Positions 34,439-42,641 of a stretch of 50,949 bases of DNA are shown piece after piece. Made by a program: the position numbers and the translations under genes. Source of the DNA: Bacillota bacterium. Lineage in GTDB: Bacteria; Bacillota; Clostridia; Christensenellales; Aristaeellaceae. A model generated the notes under the pieces. That model did no database searches and was not told the DNA's origin. It worked only from the letters and a program-made list of their open reading frames with translations. The DNA lies in the NCBI GenBank assembly GCA_023411395.1, contig JAEYOV010000024.1, positions 1 through 50,949 of the forward strand, read 5' to 3'. Every line of letters begins with the position of its first letter. The first letter of the stretch is position 1.

Positions 34439-36166
34439 ATGTCGGGGGGCAGGATTCAGCTTCGCAGCCTGGTGCGTATCATGGCCGCCGTGATGTACGC
34501 CCTGGTATTGATGGTGCAGGGCGCTTACATTCAACTGAATTATGCCTCTGCTGAACGGACGTATCTTGGCACGCTTCGGGCATAGGCCGACCAGCTTGGC
34601 GCGCAAAGCCGGCAGTTGCTGGACACCATCAACGCAAGCGCAAACACGCTTTCCTATAACAACCTGCTGAGCGAATTTGCCTACCAGCCTTCCGTTCAAG
34701 CCCGCGTGCCACTGGCCAACCGTATCTTTCTGCTTTTGGAGGCCGTTACAACCGCCAATCCCGCCATCAAGTCCATGGCTTACACCGACCTTGATCTACT
34801 GTTTATAGGCAATTCCAATAGCCTGATGCTGAATATCCGCCGTGAATTGATCAAAGCGTGGCGTGAGAACGGGCCGCCTTCCCGCCAGGAGCATCTGCTG
34901 CTTACGATCGACGGGGAGGGGCATCTGATATGCGTTACGCCATCCTATCAGAACAAGTTTGTTTTCGTGGTGTATGACCTGTTCTCCGTGCTGGAGGCCA
35001 GCGGCATCACGCAAGACGAGCAGGCTGTTTTGATTGACGACCTGGGAAACATTTTGCATGCTTCCGCCAACTCGGACCCGGAAGAACTTGCCGAGGTGAT
35101 GAAGGCCGCGCAAAACAGGGGTCAGGGATATGCCTTAACGTACTCCTACGCACTTTCCGCGAAGGATGAAGCGCTGGGCTGGCGGTGGATTTGCGTCGCG
35201 CCAAGGTACGCCGTTTTCCCGGCCATGTCCCGGCTGCTGATGGCGCTGCTGACCGCCGATATCGTCCTGCTTGTGATCCTGCTGATATTTCTTACGCTGC
35301 TGGAGAGGAACATCACCGGACCCATCAAGGATATTGTGCATTTTGTGGATACCATGAAGGATCATCCTCCCAACAAGCGCATTGCCACACGCTTTTCTTT
35401 TGAAATCGCCCAGATCGTAACCGCCATCAACCGGATGCTTGATCTTTTGAGCCAGCAGAACGAGGAGGCGGTTAAGTCGCAGAAAACACTCTATGAGCTG
35501 AAGCTTTTGCAGAAGCAGACCGAACTTGAAGGGCTTGTAGCGCAGATCAACCCCCACTTTCTGTACAATACGCTGGACTGTATCCGTTCCATGGCCCTGG
35601 TCCGGGAACAGCAGGAAATTGCCGATATCATTCTCAATCTTGTGGAACTGTTCCGCTACAGCACCAAGGGGTGCGAAATCGTCACCCTCGGGGAGGAAAT
35701 AGAGATTGTAGGCAAATATATCGACATCTTGCAAATGCGCTACAGGAACCGCTTTGACGTGCACATAACGGTGCCGGAAGAACTGAGGAGCTGCCGAATA
35801 TTGCGCATGACGCTGCAGCCGATTGTGGAAAATGCATTTTTCCATGGGCTGGAGCGGATCGTCACCGGCGGCCGGATCAGCATACAGGCTGGCAGCATGG
35901 AAGAAAAAGTATTGTGCGTAAGAGTTGAGGATAACGGAGCCGGCATCTCTCCCCATGCCATGCAGGAACTTCAGTTAATGCTTTCAGGCGGCGAGCAGCA
36001 GATTGTAAAGGAGCTGACCCTCAAGGATCTGCGCGGCATTGGCCTTGCCAATATCCAGGCCAGGATCCGCCTGAAATACGGGCCTGGCTTTGGCCTGCGC
36101 ATTGAGAGCCAGCAGGGGACAGGCACCTGCGTTATGCTGCTCCTGCCCTTCATTCAACAGCCTTAA
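34439..36166 (+). pseudogene. YesM-type sensor histidine kinase interrupted by in-frame TAG
   Basis: The 576-codon frame is broken only by TAG at codon 49 (34583-34585). N-terminal helix (about 11-31), extracellular sensor region (about 35-255), second helix (about 260-285), HAMP, then the His_kinase segment LVAQINPHFLYNTLDCIRSM with the phospho-His, and ATPase motifs NAFFHGLE and VEDNGAGI. ATG 34439 follows GGGAGGTGAGG. The frame continues cleanly after the TAG, so the change is recent, a sequence error, or suppressed. A TTG at 34616 could restart translation but has no good SD and would omit the first helix. The normal partner would be the regulator at 41130. Confidence 0.85.
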
Positions 36167-36225
36167 GCCGAAACGACCCGTCAATGTGCCGATAATATTC
36201 CATTTCCTTTGTGCATCAGGCAGAC

Positions 36226-36231
36226 TATAAT
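36226..36231 (+). promoter_or_regulatory. Possible -10 element before the ABC permease
   Basis: Perfect TATAAT 46 bp upstream of ATG 36278 with only a weak TTTCCT at 17 bp. This suggests an activator-dependent promoter, as expected for genes under YesN-type control. Confidence 0.4.
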
Positions 36232-36277
36232 GCCCGTATACTTCAAAAATGCGAATAAAGACAAAGGGGGATCCTTG

Positions 36278-37222
36278 ATGACTGTGCGATCCGTACAGCC
36301 GCGGGTCAGCGTACCAAGGAGCAGGCTTGGATGGCGCATCTTCAATCACCGTTATGTTTATTTGCTGATTTTGCCAGGGTTGGCATATTTTCTTATCTTC
36401 CGCATCCTGCCCATGTGGGGGCAGCTTCTGGCGTTTTATGACTACTCCCCCAGGGTCGGCCTGCTGGGAAGCGACTTCGTGGGCTTTGAGAATTTCACAA
36501 ACTTTTTCAAGAACAAATATTTCGGCCTGATGCTGCGCAACACCCTGGTGATCAGCGCCATGAACCTTTTGTTCTATTTTCCGGTGCCCATACTGCTGGC
36601 ATTGCTGCTCAACGAGGCACGATCCCTGCGATTGAAGCGCGTGGTGCAGACCGTTGTGTACATGCCGCATTTCCTGTCCTGGGTGGTGGTGGCCGGGCTG
36701 ACCTTTTTCCTTTTGTCCACGGACGTAGGCGTAATCAACAAGCTGATCGTTTCCTCCGGCGGGAAAGCCACAAGCTATCTTACGGACAAGAAGCTTTTCT
36801 GGTGGGTGATATTGGGTCAAAATATCTGGAAGGAGGCCGGGTGGGGAACCATTGTGTTTCTGGCGGCCATCACTCAGATCGATCCCACCATGTATGAGGC
36901 GGCGACCATCGATGGCGCCAAACGATGGAAGCAGATTTTATACATCACACTGCCCTGCATCATGCCAACCATTATAACGCTATTCATCATCCGCCTGGGC
37001 AGCGCGCTGGACGTGAGCTTCGAGCAGGTGCTGCTGATGAAAAACGCCCTCGTGCGGGATGTGGCGGAGGTGTTTGATACCTACTCCTACAACGTGGGGA
37101 TACAGCAGGGCAACTTTTCCATCGCCGTGACGGTGAACATGTTCAAGAGCGTGGTCAGCATGGCACTGGTGATCGGGTCCAATAAACTGATCAAGTCCAT
37201 GGGCCAGGATGGCATATATTAA
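36278..37222 (+). CDS. Sugar-type ABC permease (LplB-like)
   Basis: This 314-residue protein has six membrane helices, beginning with YVYLLILPGLAYFLIFRILPMWG (about 25-48), and the coupling loop YEAATIDGAKRWKQILYITLP. The LplB type is typical for transporters run by YesM/YesN systems in Firmicutes that import complex oligosaccharides. ATG 36278 follows AAGGGGGA; in-frame upstream codons lack an SD. It is followed 12 bp later by the partner permease. No ATPase gene is present. Confidence 0.92.
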   Translation: MTVRSVQPRVSVPRSRLGWRIFNHRYVYLLILPGLAYFLIFRILPMWGQLLAFYDYSPRVGLLGSDFVGFENFTNFFKNKYFGLMLRNTLVISAMNLLFYFPVPILLALLLNEARSLRLKRVVQTVVYMPHFLSWVVVAGLTFFLLSTDVGVINKLIVSSGGKATSYLTDKKLFWWVILGQNIWKEAGWGTIVFLAAITQIDPTMYEAATIDGAKRWKQILYITLPCIMPTIITLFIIRLGSALDVSFEQVLLMKNALVRDVAEVFDTYSYNVGIQQGNFSIAVTVNMFKSVVSMALVIGSNKLIKSMGQDGIY

Positions 37223-37234
37223 GGAGGGACGCGC

Positions 37235-38101
37235 ATGTTCAAAAAAAGGCGGTGCTCCTTCTACGATCTGGCGATTACCGTGGTGCTGGTCATTGTAGCG
37301 CTTGTATGCTTCATTCCGTTTATATACGTTGTCGGCGTATCGTTGACGGATACGTCGGTGTATGTGCCCTACAGGCTGTACATCATCCCGGAGAAGATTT
37401 CGCTGGAAACGTATCATTACATTTTATCCACCTCCTCATTTATGAATGCCATGTCCAATACGGTGGTGGTGACCATTGCCGGCACCGTGATCAGCATCCT
37501 GACCACCTTTACCATGGCTTACGCACTGACAAAGACCGGGATGCCCGCCCGCAAGGCATTCCTGTCCATAGTTATTTTTTCTCTCCTGTTCCATGCCGGC
37601 CTTGTGCCCAACTTTCTGAACATCAAAAGCCTGCATCTGGACAATACGCTATGGGCGCTGATCCTTATGCGAATGACCAACCCATGGAGCGTTCTTGTGG
37701 CCAAGACCTTCATGGACGGGCTCCCCAAGGAACTGGAGGAATCCGCCGCGCTGGATGGCTGCAACGATCTGTCCACCTTTGTTCGGATCATTATGCCCTT
37801 GTGTACCGCGTCCGTGGCCACGCTGGGACTGTTTTTCGCAGTTGGGTATTGGAACATTTATACGGACGCCATTTTGTACATTACGGATTCTTCCAAGCGT
37901 ACCCTTCAGGTGCTGGTCAAATCCCTCCTGGTGGACAACAACACCACCGGCATGGGCTCGGTGGGGGCCGATGTGACCATGCCTTCGGAAACCGTTCGGA
38001 TGGCCACGGTGGTATTGGCCATCCTGCCCATCATGGCGGTCTACCCCTTCCTGCAGCGGTATTTTGTCAAGGGTGCCTTGCTCGGCTCTGTCAAAGGCTG
38101 A
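37235..38101 (+). CDS. Sugar-type ABC permease (LplC/YtcP-like)
   Basis: This 288-residue second permease of the pair has six helices, the coupling loop LEESAALDGCNDLSTFVRIIMPL and the C-terminus FVKGALLGSVKG, typical of YtcP/LplC proteins. It forms the channel with the upstream permease. SD AAGGAGG precedes ATG 37235. The binding-protein gene starts 27 bp downstream. Confidence 0.92.
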   Translation: MFKKRRCSFYDLAITVVLVIVALVCFIPFIYVVGVSLTDTSVYVPYRLYIIPEKISLETYHYILSTSSFMNAMSNTVVVTIAGTVISILTTFTMAYALTKTGMPARKAFLSIVIFSLLFHAGLVPNFLNIKSLHLDNTLWALILMRMTNPWSVLVAKTFMDGLPKELEESAALDGCNDLSTFVRIIMPLCTASVATLGLFFAVGYWNIYTDAILYITDSSKRTLQVLVKSLLVDNNTTGMGSVGADVTMPSETVRMATVVLAILPIMAVYPFLQRYFVKGALLGSVKG

Positions 38102-38128
38102 GTGAAATATATAATAGGAGGCGTTTTC

Positions 38129-39628
38129 ATGACACGCAAGGTTCTCTCTTTTCTGGCGGCAGCGGTCCTGATGGTTTCCCTGTGCGCTTCGCCGCTGGCA
38201 TTCGCCAGCGAAAAGCAGGCACCGCTGGTTATCAAGGGCATGGCCAACCTGTTCAACCAAGCCCCGGACAAAAACAGCGAATTCTGGAGGTATATCGAGG
38301 AAACATTCAATGTGGATTACAACGTGGACTGGGTTCCCTCCGACAGCTACCAGCAGAAGGTTGACCTGCTGCTGACTTCCGACTCCCTGCCCGACATCAT
38401 TCAGCTGACGTCCACCACCTCCCCCACCATTGTCAAAGCATTCAACGACGGCATGTTTTGGGATCTGACCCCGTACCTGGGTGATTTTTCCAAATACACA
38501 AATTTCCGTGACTATACAAATCTTAATGCCTGGAACCTGAGCAAGATCAACGGCCATAACTACATCATCCCCCGCACCAGGGGCAACCTGGACAGCTGCC
38601 TGTTTATCCGGGAAGACTGGGTGAAAAAGCTCGGCCTGGAAATGCCCACCAACCTGGAAGAACTGCGCGAGGTGCTGAAGGTGATCGTCAATTCCGACTG
38701 CGACGGCAACGGGCAGAACGATACCATCGGCCTTTCCGCCCTGAGCGCCTGGGGATTCTTCCTGGCGGCCTTTGACAACCGGGATGTAACCTACACCGAT
38801 GACGGGACAGGCATCATCAACCAATTCCTGACCCAGGCCTATACTGATTATGTGGCTTATATGCGTTCCATGTACGAAGACGGCCTGATCTCCCCTGAGT
38901 ATCCCATGATCAAAGGCCAGCAGCAGGAGGAGCTTTTCCTGGCCGGCCGCATGGCCACCTTTACGAAGAACGCCTGGCACAAGTACCGCTGCGAAACCGA
39001 ACTGCAAAAGGTGCAGGAAGGCGCGCAGGTGGGTCTGCTGGCCTATCTGGACGGCCCCAACGGCTTTGCCCACATCTATGACCTGGGCTTCTTCGGCGGC
39101 ATCGCCATCAGTTCGAAGGTCCCCGAGGAAAAGATGCTGCGCATTTTGGACTTTTTCAATGCCACCTGCGCACAGGAGAACTACAACCTGGTGAACTTTG
39201 GCTTGGAAGGCGTGACCTATGAGCTGGTGGATGGCTTCCCCGCGCTGACGGAGCAGGGCAAAAAAGAGGTGACCAATTCCTTCAACGCTCCCTTCATCTT
39301 CGCCACGGCTGAATTCGCAAAGGTTGACAGCCCCCTGGCGCCCATGTCCTACAACCTTCAAACGCGCGAGGAAATGAAGGTGCTCTATACAGTACACGGC
39401 ACCGGCGGCAAGGTGAATGTGTTCAATGTACTGCAATCCCCCAGTTGGGCAAGCTTCTGGTCCAAGACCAACGAGGAATTCGCAGCCGTGGAGGCGGCGG
39501 CCATCACGGGCGAAATATCCATGGAAGACTTCCGCGCCTATCAGGACAGCCTGATGGAGGATCCGGAGGTCATCAGCTCCATGGTGGAATTCAAAGCGAG
39601 CTACGAGTCCTATTTCCCGCAGCAGTAA
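38129..39628 (+). CDS. Extracellular solute-binding protein (LplA-like)
   Basis: This 499-residue protein is a large family-1-type binding protein of the LplA class. Signal peptide at residues 1-23 with a type I site (ASPLAFA before SEK). The cysteine in VSLCAS does not fit a lipobox (Leu at -1), so it appears unlipidated. SDCDGNGQNDTIGLS is the calcium-loop-like segment common in this family. ATG 38129 follows AGGAGG. It probably supplies an oligosaccharide to the two permeases just upstream. A GC-rich hairpin follows its stop. Confidence 0.92.
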   Translation: MTRKVLSFLAAAVLMVSLCASPLAFASEKQAPLVIKGMANLFNQAPDKNSEFWRYIEETFNVDYNVDWVPSDSYQQKVDLLLTSDSLPDIIQLTSTTSPTIVKAFNDGMFWDLTPYLGDFSKYTNFRDYTNLNAWNLSKINGHNYIIPRTRGNLDSCLFIREDWVKKLGLEMPTNLEELREVLKVIVNSDCDGNGQNDTIGLSALSAWGFFLAAFDNRDVTYTDDGTGIINQFLTQAYTDYVAYMRSMYEDGLISPEYPMIKGQQQEELFLAGRMATFTKNAWHKYRCETELQKVQEGAQVGLLAYLDGPNGFAHIYDLGFFGGIAISSKVPEEKMLRILDFFNATCAQENYNLVNFGLEGVTYELVDGFPALTEQGKKEVTNSFNAPFIFATAEFAKVDSPLAPMSYNLQTREEMKVLYTVHGTGGKVNVFNVLQSPSWASFWSKTNEEFAAVEAAAITGEISMEDFRAYQDSLMEDPEVISSMVEFKASYESYFPQQ

Positions 39629-39642
39629 CCGGTATTAATAAA

Positions 39643-39675
39643 GGGGCGGGGGCTGTCTTGTGCAGCCCCCGTCCC
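39643..39675 (+). terminator. GC-rich hairpin after the binding-protein gene
   Basis: GGGGCGGGGGCTG and CAGCCCCCGTCCC form a strong stem with a 7-nt loop 14 bp after the stop codon. No T-run follows (ATATATAAT), so it may protect the mRNA end or only partly terminate. Confidence 0.6.
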
Positions 39676-39680
39676 ATATA

Positions 39681-39844
39681 TAATACTAATTCCAAACATT
39701 AATGCGTCGTTGCGTCGGGCCTTTTTGCGCGGGGCTGTGTCGCTCTCCGCTCAACGTAGCGCTGCTACGTCTCGCTCCGGCTCCTTGCCCCGCATCAAAA
39801 ATCCCTCGCCGCTTTGGACGCATTAATATTATCCATTAGTATAA
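39681..39844. mobile_element. 164-bp palindromic element (MITE-like)
   Basis: The terminal 28 bp are imperfect inverted repeats (TAATACTAAT...ATTAATGCGTC against GACGCATTAAT...ATTAGTATAA). The arms keep matching inward with interruptions to a perfect core hairpin ACGTAGC-gct-GCTACGT (39754-39770), centred exactly on the midpoint. No ORF is inside. This is the build of a small non-autonomous element or repetitive palindrome. It ends where the SD of the next gene (AAGGAG) begins. A clear target duplication is not visible. Confidence 0.6.
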
Positions 39845-39857
39845 GGAGTTTTTTTGC

Positions 39858-41114
39858 ATGTATTGGCATGAGCTGACCACCGGGATCTATCCCTGGGATA
39901 TCCATGACGAGGGCATGGAAACCATATTGGACAATCTGCAGCAGTATGCCGGCAACAACGCCGCGTATATGCTGGCCATTATGCACCATGAAAAACGCCC
40001 CCTACACGCCAATTATTATCCCCACAATCCCGTGCGCAAGCGGTACGTGGCGGAGGACAGCCGCGCATATTTCACCATCCACGGCGAATGCTATACGCAC
40101 AGCCGCATCAAGCCGCTGCCCAGTGATCGGGATTTTTTGAAGGGCACCGACTGGCTGGAGATATTCATAAAAGGCCTGCGGGCGCGGGGCATGAAGCCCG
40201 GTGCGGAGATATCCCATACTCCCTTGGACAGCCGCCGGGGGCTTGAAGAGTTTTCCGACTGCCTGCAGCGGGATATTTACGGCCGCACGCCCGAATACGG
40301 CATCATGACAAACCAACAGCTTTGCTGGAACAGCCCCGATGCCAGGGCGTATGTATATGCCGTCGCCACGGACCTTGCCTCGCATTATGACCTGGACATG
40401 ATCCAGACGTGCTCCCTTTTGTACAATCCCGGCAAGCTGGACAAGCACCCGCTCCTGGGGGTGGTGCTGGGAGGCTGCTTCTGCAAAAACTGTGAGCGCG
40501 AAGCGCGCAGGCAAGGCCTTGACTGGGATGAAATTGTACACACAGTGCGCCATATTGCTGATATAATAAGCCGGGGGGAGATAAATGCCCAGGAGGAATA
40601 CCTGATGCTCAGGCAAGGGGATTCTTCCGACGCATCTTTCCTCATCGAGTATCCGGCTCTGTATGAGTGGCTTCTTTTCCGCTCCCGTACGGTGACGGCC
40701 TATTTGAAGGGCCTGACGCAGGCGATCCATACCGCCAACCCCAAGGTGGAGTTCCGTTTGAACACCTGCTGGAAGGAAGGCGAGATGCATGGGCTGAACC
40801 TTCGCGAAGCAGCCAAGGTGGTGGACTCCATCCGCCTGATGGATTACAGCGAGCAGACGGGCGACCGGGAAAAGGTGCTGGGCAAGACCAAATGGCTGGC
40901 GAATGTGCGCCGTATGGCCGGGGAAGACAAAAAGATCATCGCGGGCATCGCGCCACGGCACCTGGCCACGCCGGAACTGATCCGCCTGGGCGTCCATCAG
41001 GCGGCCATCATGGGCGCGGACGGCCTTTCCTACGGCTTTTATGACGGGGCATGCTTCGAAAATCTGAAAGCCATCGCGCAGGGCATGCGAGAAAACGAAG
41101 TTGTTTTGAGATAA
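39858..41114 (+). CDS. Uncharacterised TIM-barrel glycoside-hydrolase-like protein, copy 2
   Basis: This 418-residue paralogue of the protein at 32989-34275 aligns without gaps over the first 140 residues and shares HHEKRPL (43-49), EDSRAY (66-71), EISHT (117-121), GGCFCKNC (205-212), IEYPALY (263-269) and the late DYSEQ block. C207, C209 and C212 could form a metal site; E118 and E264 are candidate catalytic acids. No signal peptide. It follows an AAGGAG SD that starts at the end of the palindromic element and sits 15 bp before the YesN-type regulator. It probably degrades or remodels the imported substrate in the cytoplasm. Confidence 0.8.
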   Translation: MYWHELTTGIYPWDIHDEGMETILDNLQQYAGNNAAYMLAIMHHEKRPLHANYYPHNPVRKRYVAEDSRAYFTIHGECYTHSRIKPLPSDRDFLKGTDWLEIFIKGLRARGMKPGAEISHTPLDSRRGLEEFSDCLQRDIYGRTPEYGIMTNQQLCWNSPDARAYVYAVATDLASHYDLDMIQTCSLLYNPGKLDKHPLLGVVLGGCFCKNCEREARRQGLDWDEIVHTVRHIADIISRGEINAQEEYLMLRQGDSSDASFLIEYPALYEWLLFRSRTVTAYLKGLTQAIHTANPKVEFRLNTCWKEGEMHGLNLREAAKVVDSIRLMDYSEQTGDREKVLGKTKWLANVRRMAGEDKKIIAGIAPRHLATPELIRLGVHQAAIMGADGLSYGFYDGACFENLKAIAQGMRENEVVLR

Positions 41115-41129
41115 GCAGGAGAATTATAT

Positions 41130-42545
41130 ATGTTTCGGGTCATTTTGGTGGATGACGAACCGTGGGTTTTGGAGGGATGGCTTCGCGTTTTTCCTTGGGG
41201 TCAGGAGGGTTTTAAAGTGGAAGCCACCTTTACGGATGCCACGGCGGCACTGGCCTATGCGCGGGAGCATGCCGTGGACCTGGTGGTGAGCGATATCCGC
41301 ATGCCCGGGATCGACGGCCTGGAGCTGCTCAAGGCCTGCCATGAGCTGCCATCCCCCTGCGAGGTAGTCCTTGTCAGCGGCTATTCGGATTACGAGTACA
41401 TTCACCAGGCCATACAGGAGCAAGCCTTCGATTATTGTTTAAAACCCGTATACCCAAAGGAAGCCCGAGAGATTCTTGGCCGCGTGGCCGCAAGGCTCCG
41501 GGCGCGGAGTTTTGAAAGGACTGCGCAGCAGCTTCACGCCTTGGAGGACAAGCCCGCGGCCCAAGTGCTGGGCTGCCCGCAGGAACAGTATTGCATCGGG
41601 CTGTACGCCTCCAGGGATGTTTTTGCTTCCCTCGGCGTAAAAAACAGTACTGTGTATTCGGTCGCGGCGAACGGCTTTTTTACCATGGCTACTGGGGAAA
41701 AGCCATCGCTGGAGGCCTTGCTCGCCAGCGCCCGCGACCTGTGCGGGCGGGAGGGACAGCTATGCCTGGGCGCTTCCCGGATCGCCGGGGCTTCCCAACC
41801 CGCGGGACTGTTTTTCAGCCAGGCCATGGCCGCGGCTCAGGGGGAATTCATGGGGTCCGGCGCCTGCTTCGCCGTGTATGACGATACGCCGGACCCCCGC
41901 CTCCAGGCCGCGCTGCGCATGCTGTCCTTCGCTTTGGCACTGGGGGACGACATTTCCTCCGGCCAGGTTTTCACCCAGCTTCCCGCGCTGTTTCAGGCGC
42001 AGAAGCTGGGCTTTTGCCATGCCCTGCGCTTTTATAACGCGGCCGCCGTACAATTGCCCCAGAAAACATCATTAAGGATCAGGACAGGCGAGGAACTTCT
42101 TTACGCCTACCCCTCGTTCGAGGCCATGTGCGAGGAGCTGCACAAGGCCGTATGCGCACATATCCAGGAAACCAGGCTGGCCGGGAAAGGGTCAGGCTCG
42201 AATTTTATGCAGCTGTGCACCTATGTTCGCGAGCATTACAACGAAAAGCTGAACATTGCGGACTTGTCCCGGCGCTTCTATTTCAACGTAACGTATTGCA
42301 GCGAACTATTCAAGGAACGTTTGGGAATGACTTTTTCGGAGTATATTACTTCGCTTCGCATGCAGGCTGCCATTGAACTGCTGAAGGACCCGGAACTTTC
42401 CCTCAATGAAGTTTCCGCCCGTGTCGGTTATGCGGAGTACTTTTACTTTTCAAAGATTTTCAAAAAGACATTCAAGGTATCTCCAACCCAGTACATAAAA
42501 GATGTCCTTGACAGGCGGGCCGGCACATCCAAAGAAAAGGAGTGA
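41130..42545 (+). CDS. YesN-type AraC-family response regulator
   Basis: This 471-residue protein has an intact receiver domain (1-120: LVDDEPWVLEGW, phospho-Asp in VVSDIRMPGIDGLE, Thr/Ser switch in VLVSGYSDYEY, Lys in DYCLKPV), a central linker of about 240 residues, and an AraC DNA-binding domain at the end (LNIADLSRRFYFNVTYCSELFKERLG; VSARVGYAEYFYFSKIFKKTFKVSPTQY). It should respond to a YesM-type kinase, whose gene at 34439 is interrupted, and activate the ABC/hydrolase genes. It is the intact relative of the degenerate regulator at 31662. Confidence 0.93.
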   Translation: MFRVILVDDEPWVLEGWLRVFPWGQEGFKVEATFTDATAALAYAREHAVDLVVSDIRMPGIDGLELLKACHELPSPCEVVLVSGYSDYEYIHQAIQEQAFDYCLKPVYPKEAREILGRVAARLRARSFERTAQQLHALEDKPAAQVLGCPQEQYCIGLYASRDVFASLGVKNSTVYSVAANGFFTMATGEKPSLEALLASARDLCGREGQLCLGASRIAGASQPAGLFFSQAMAAAQGEFMGSGACFAVYDDTPDPRLQAALRMLSFALALGDDISSGQVFTQLPALFQAQKLGFCHALRFYNAAAVQLPQKTSLRIRTGEELLYAYPSFEAMCEELHKAVCAHIQETRLAGKGSGSNFMQLCTYVREHYNEKLNIADLSRRFYFNVTYCSELFKERLGMTFSEYITSLRMQAAIELLKDPELSLNEVSARVGYAEYFYFSKIFKKTFKVSPTQYIKDVLDRRAGTSKEKE

Positions 42546-42577
42546 CATGCCCCCTGATAAAAGGCAGGTTATGATGG

Positions 42578-42631
42578 GGCCGGACTTTGTGGCGATATCC
42601 GCCGTGCATTGAACGCCATCACAATCCGGCC
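42578..42631. terminator. Long hairpin between convergent genes
   Basis: GGCCGGACTTTGTGGCG and CGCCATCACAATCCGGCC form a long imperfect stem around a 19-nt loop between the YesN-type gene and the SLC13-type gene, which ends 11 bp further on. It probably terminates or insulates both. Confidence 0.55.
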
Positions 42632-42641
42632 AGGAAATCAT

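Noticed and set aside
34583..34585. Global TAG recoding as explanation for the kinase stop
   Set aside because: TAG is the normal stop of several complete genes in the window (for example 2375, 9418, 11301, 21757, and the minus-strand ends at 9476 and 49077).
37649..39436. Long minus-strand frame opposite the permease and binding-protein genes
   Set aside because: Antisense to conserved ABC genes, with no SD and a mirror-type composition.
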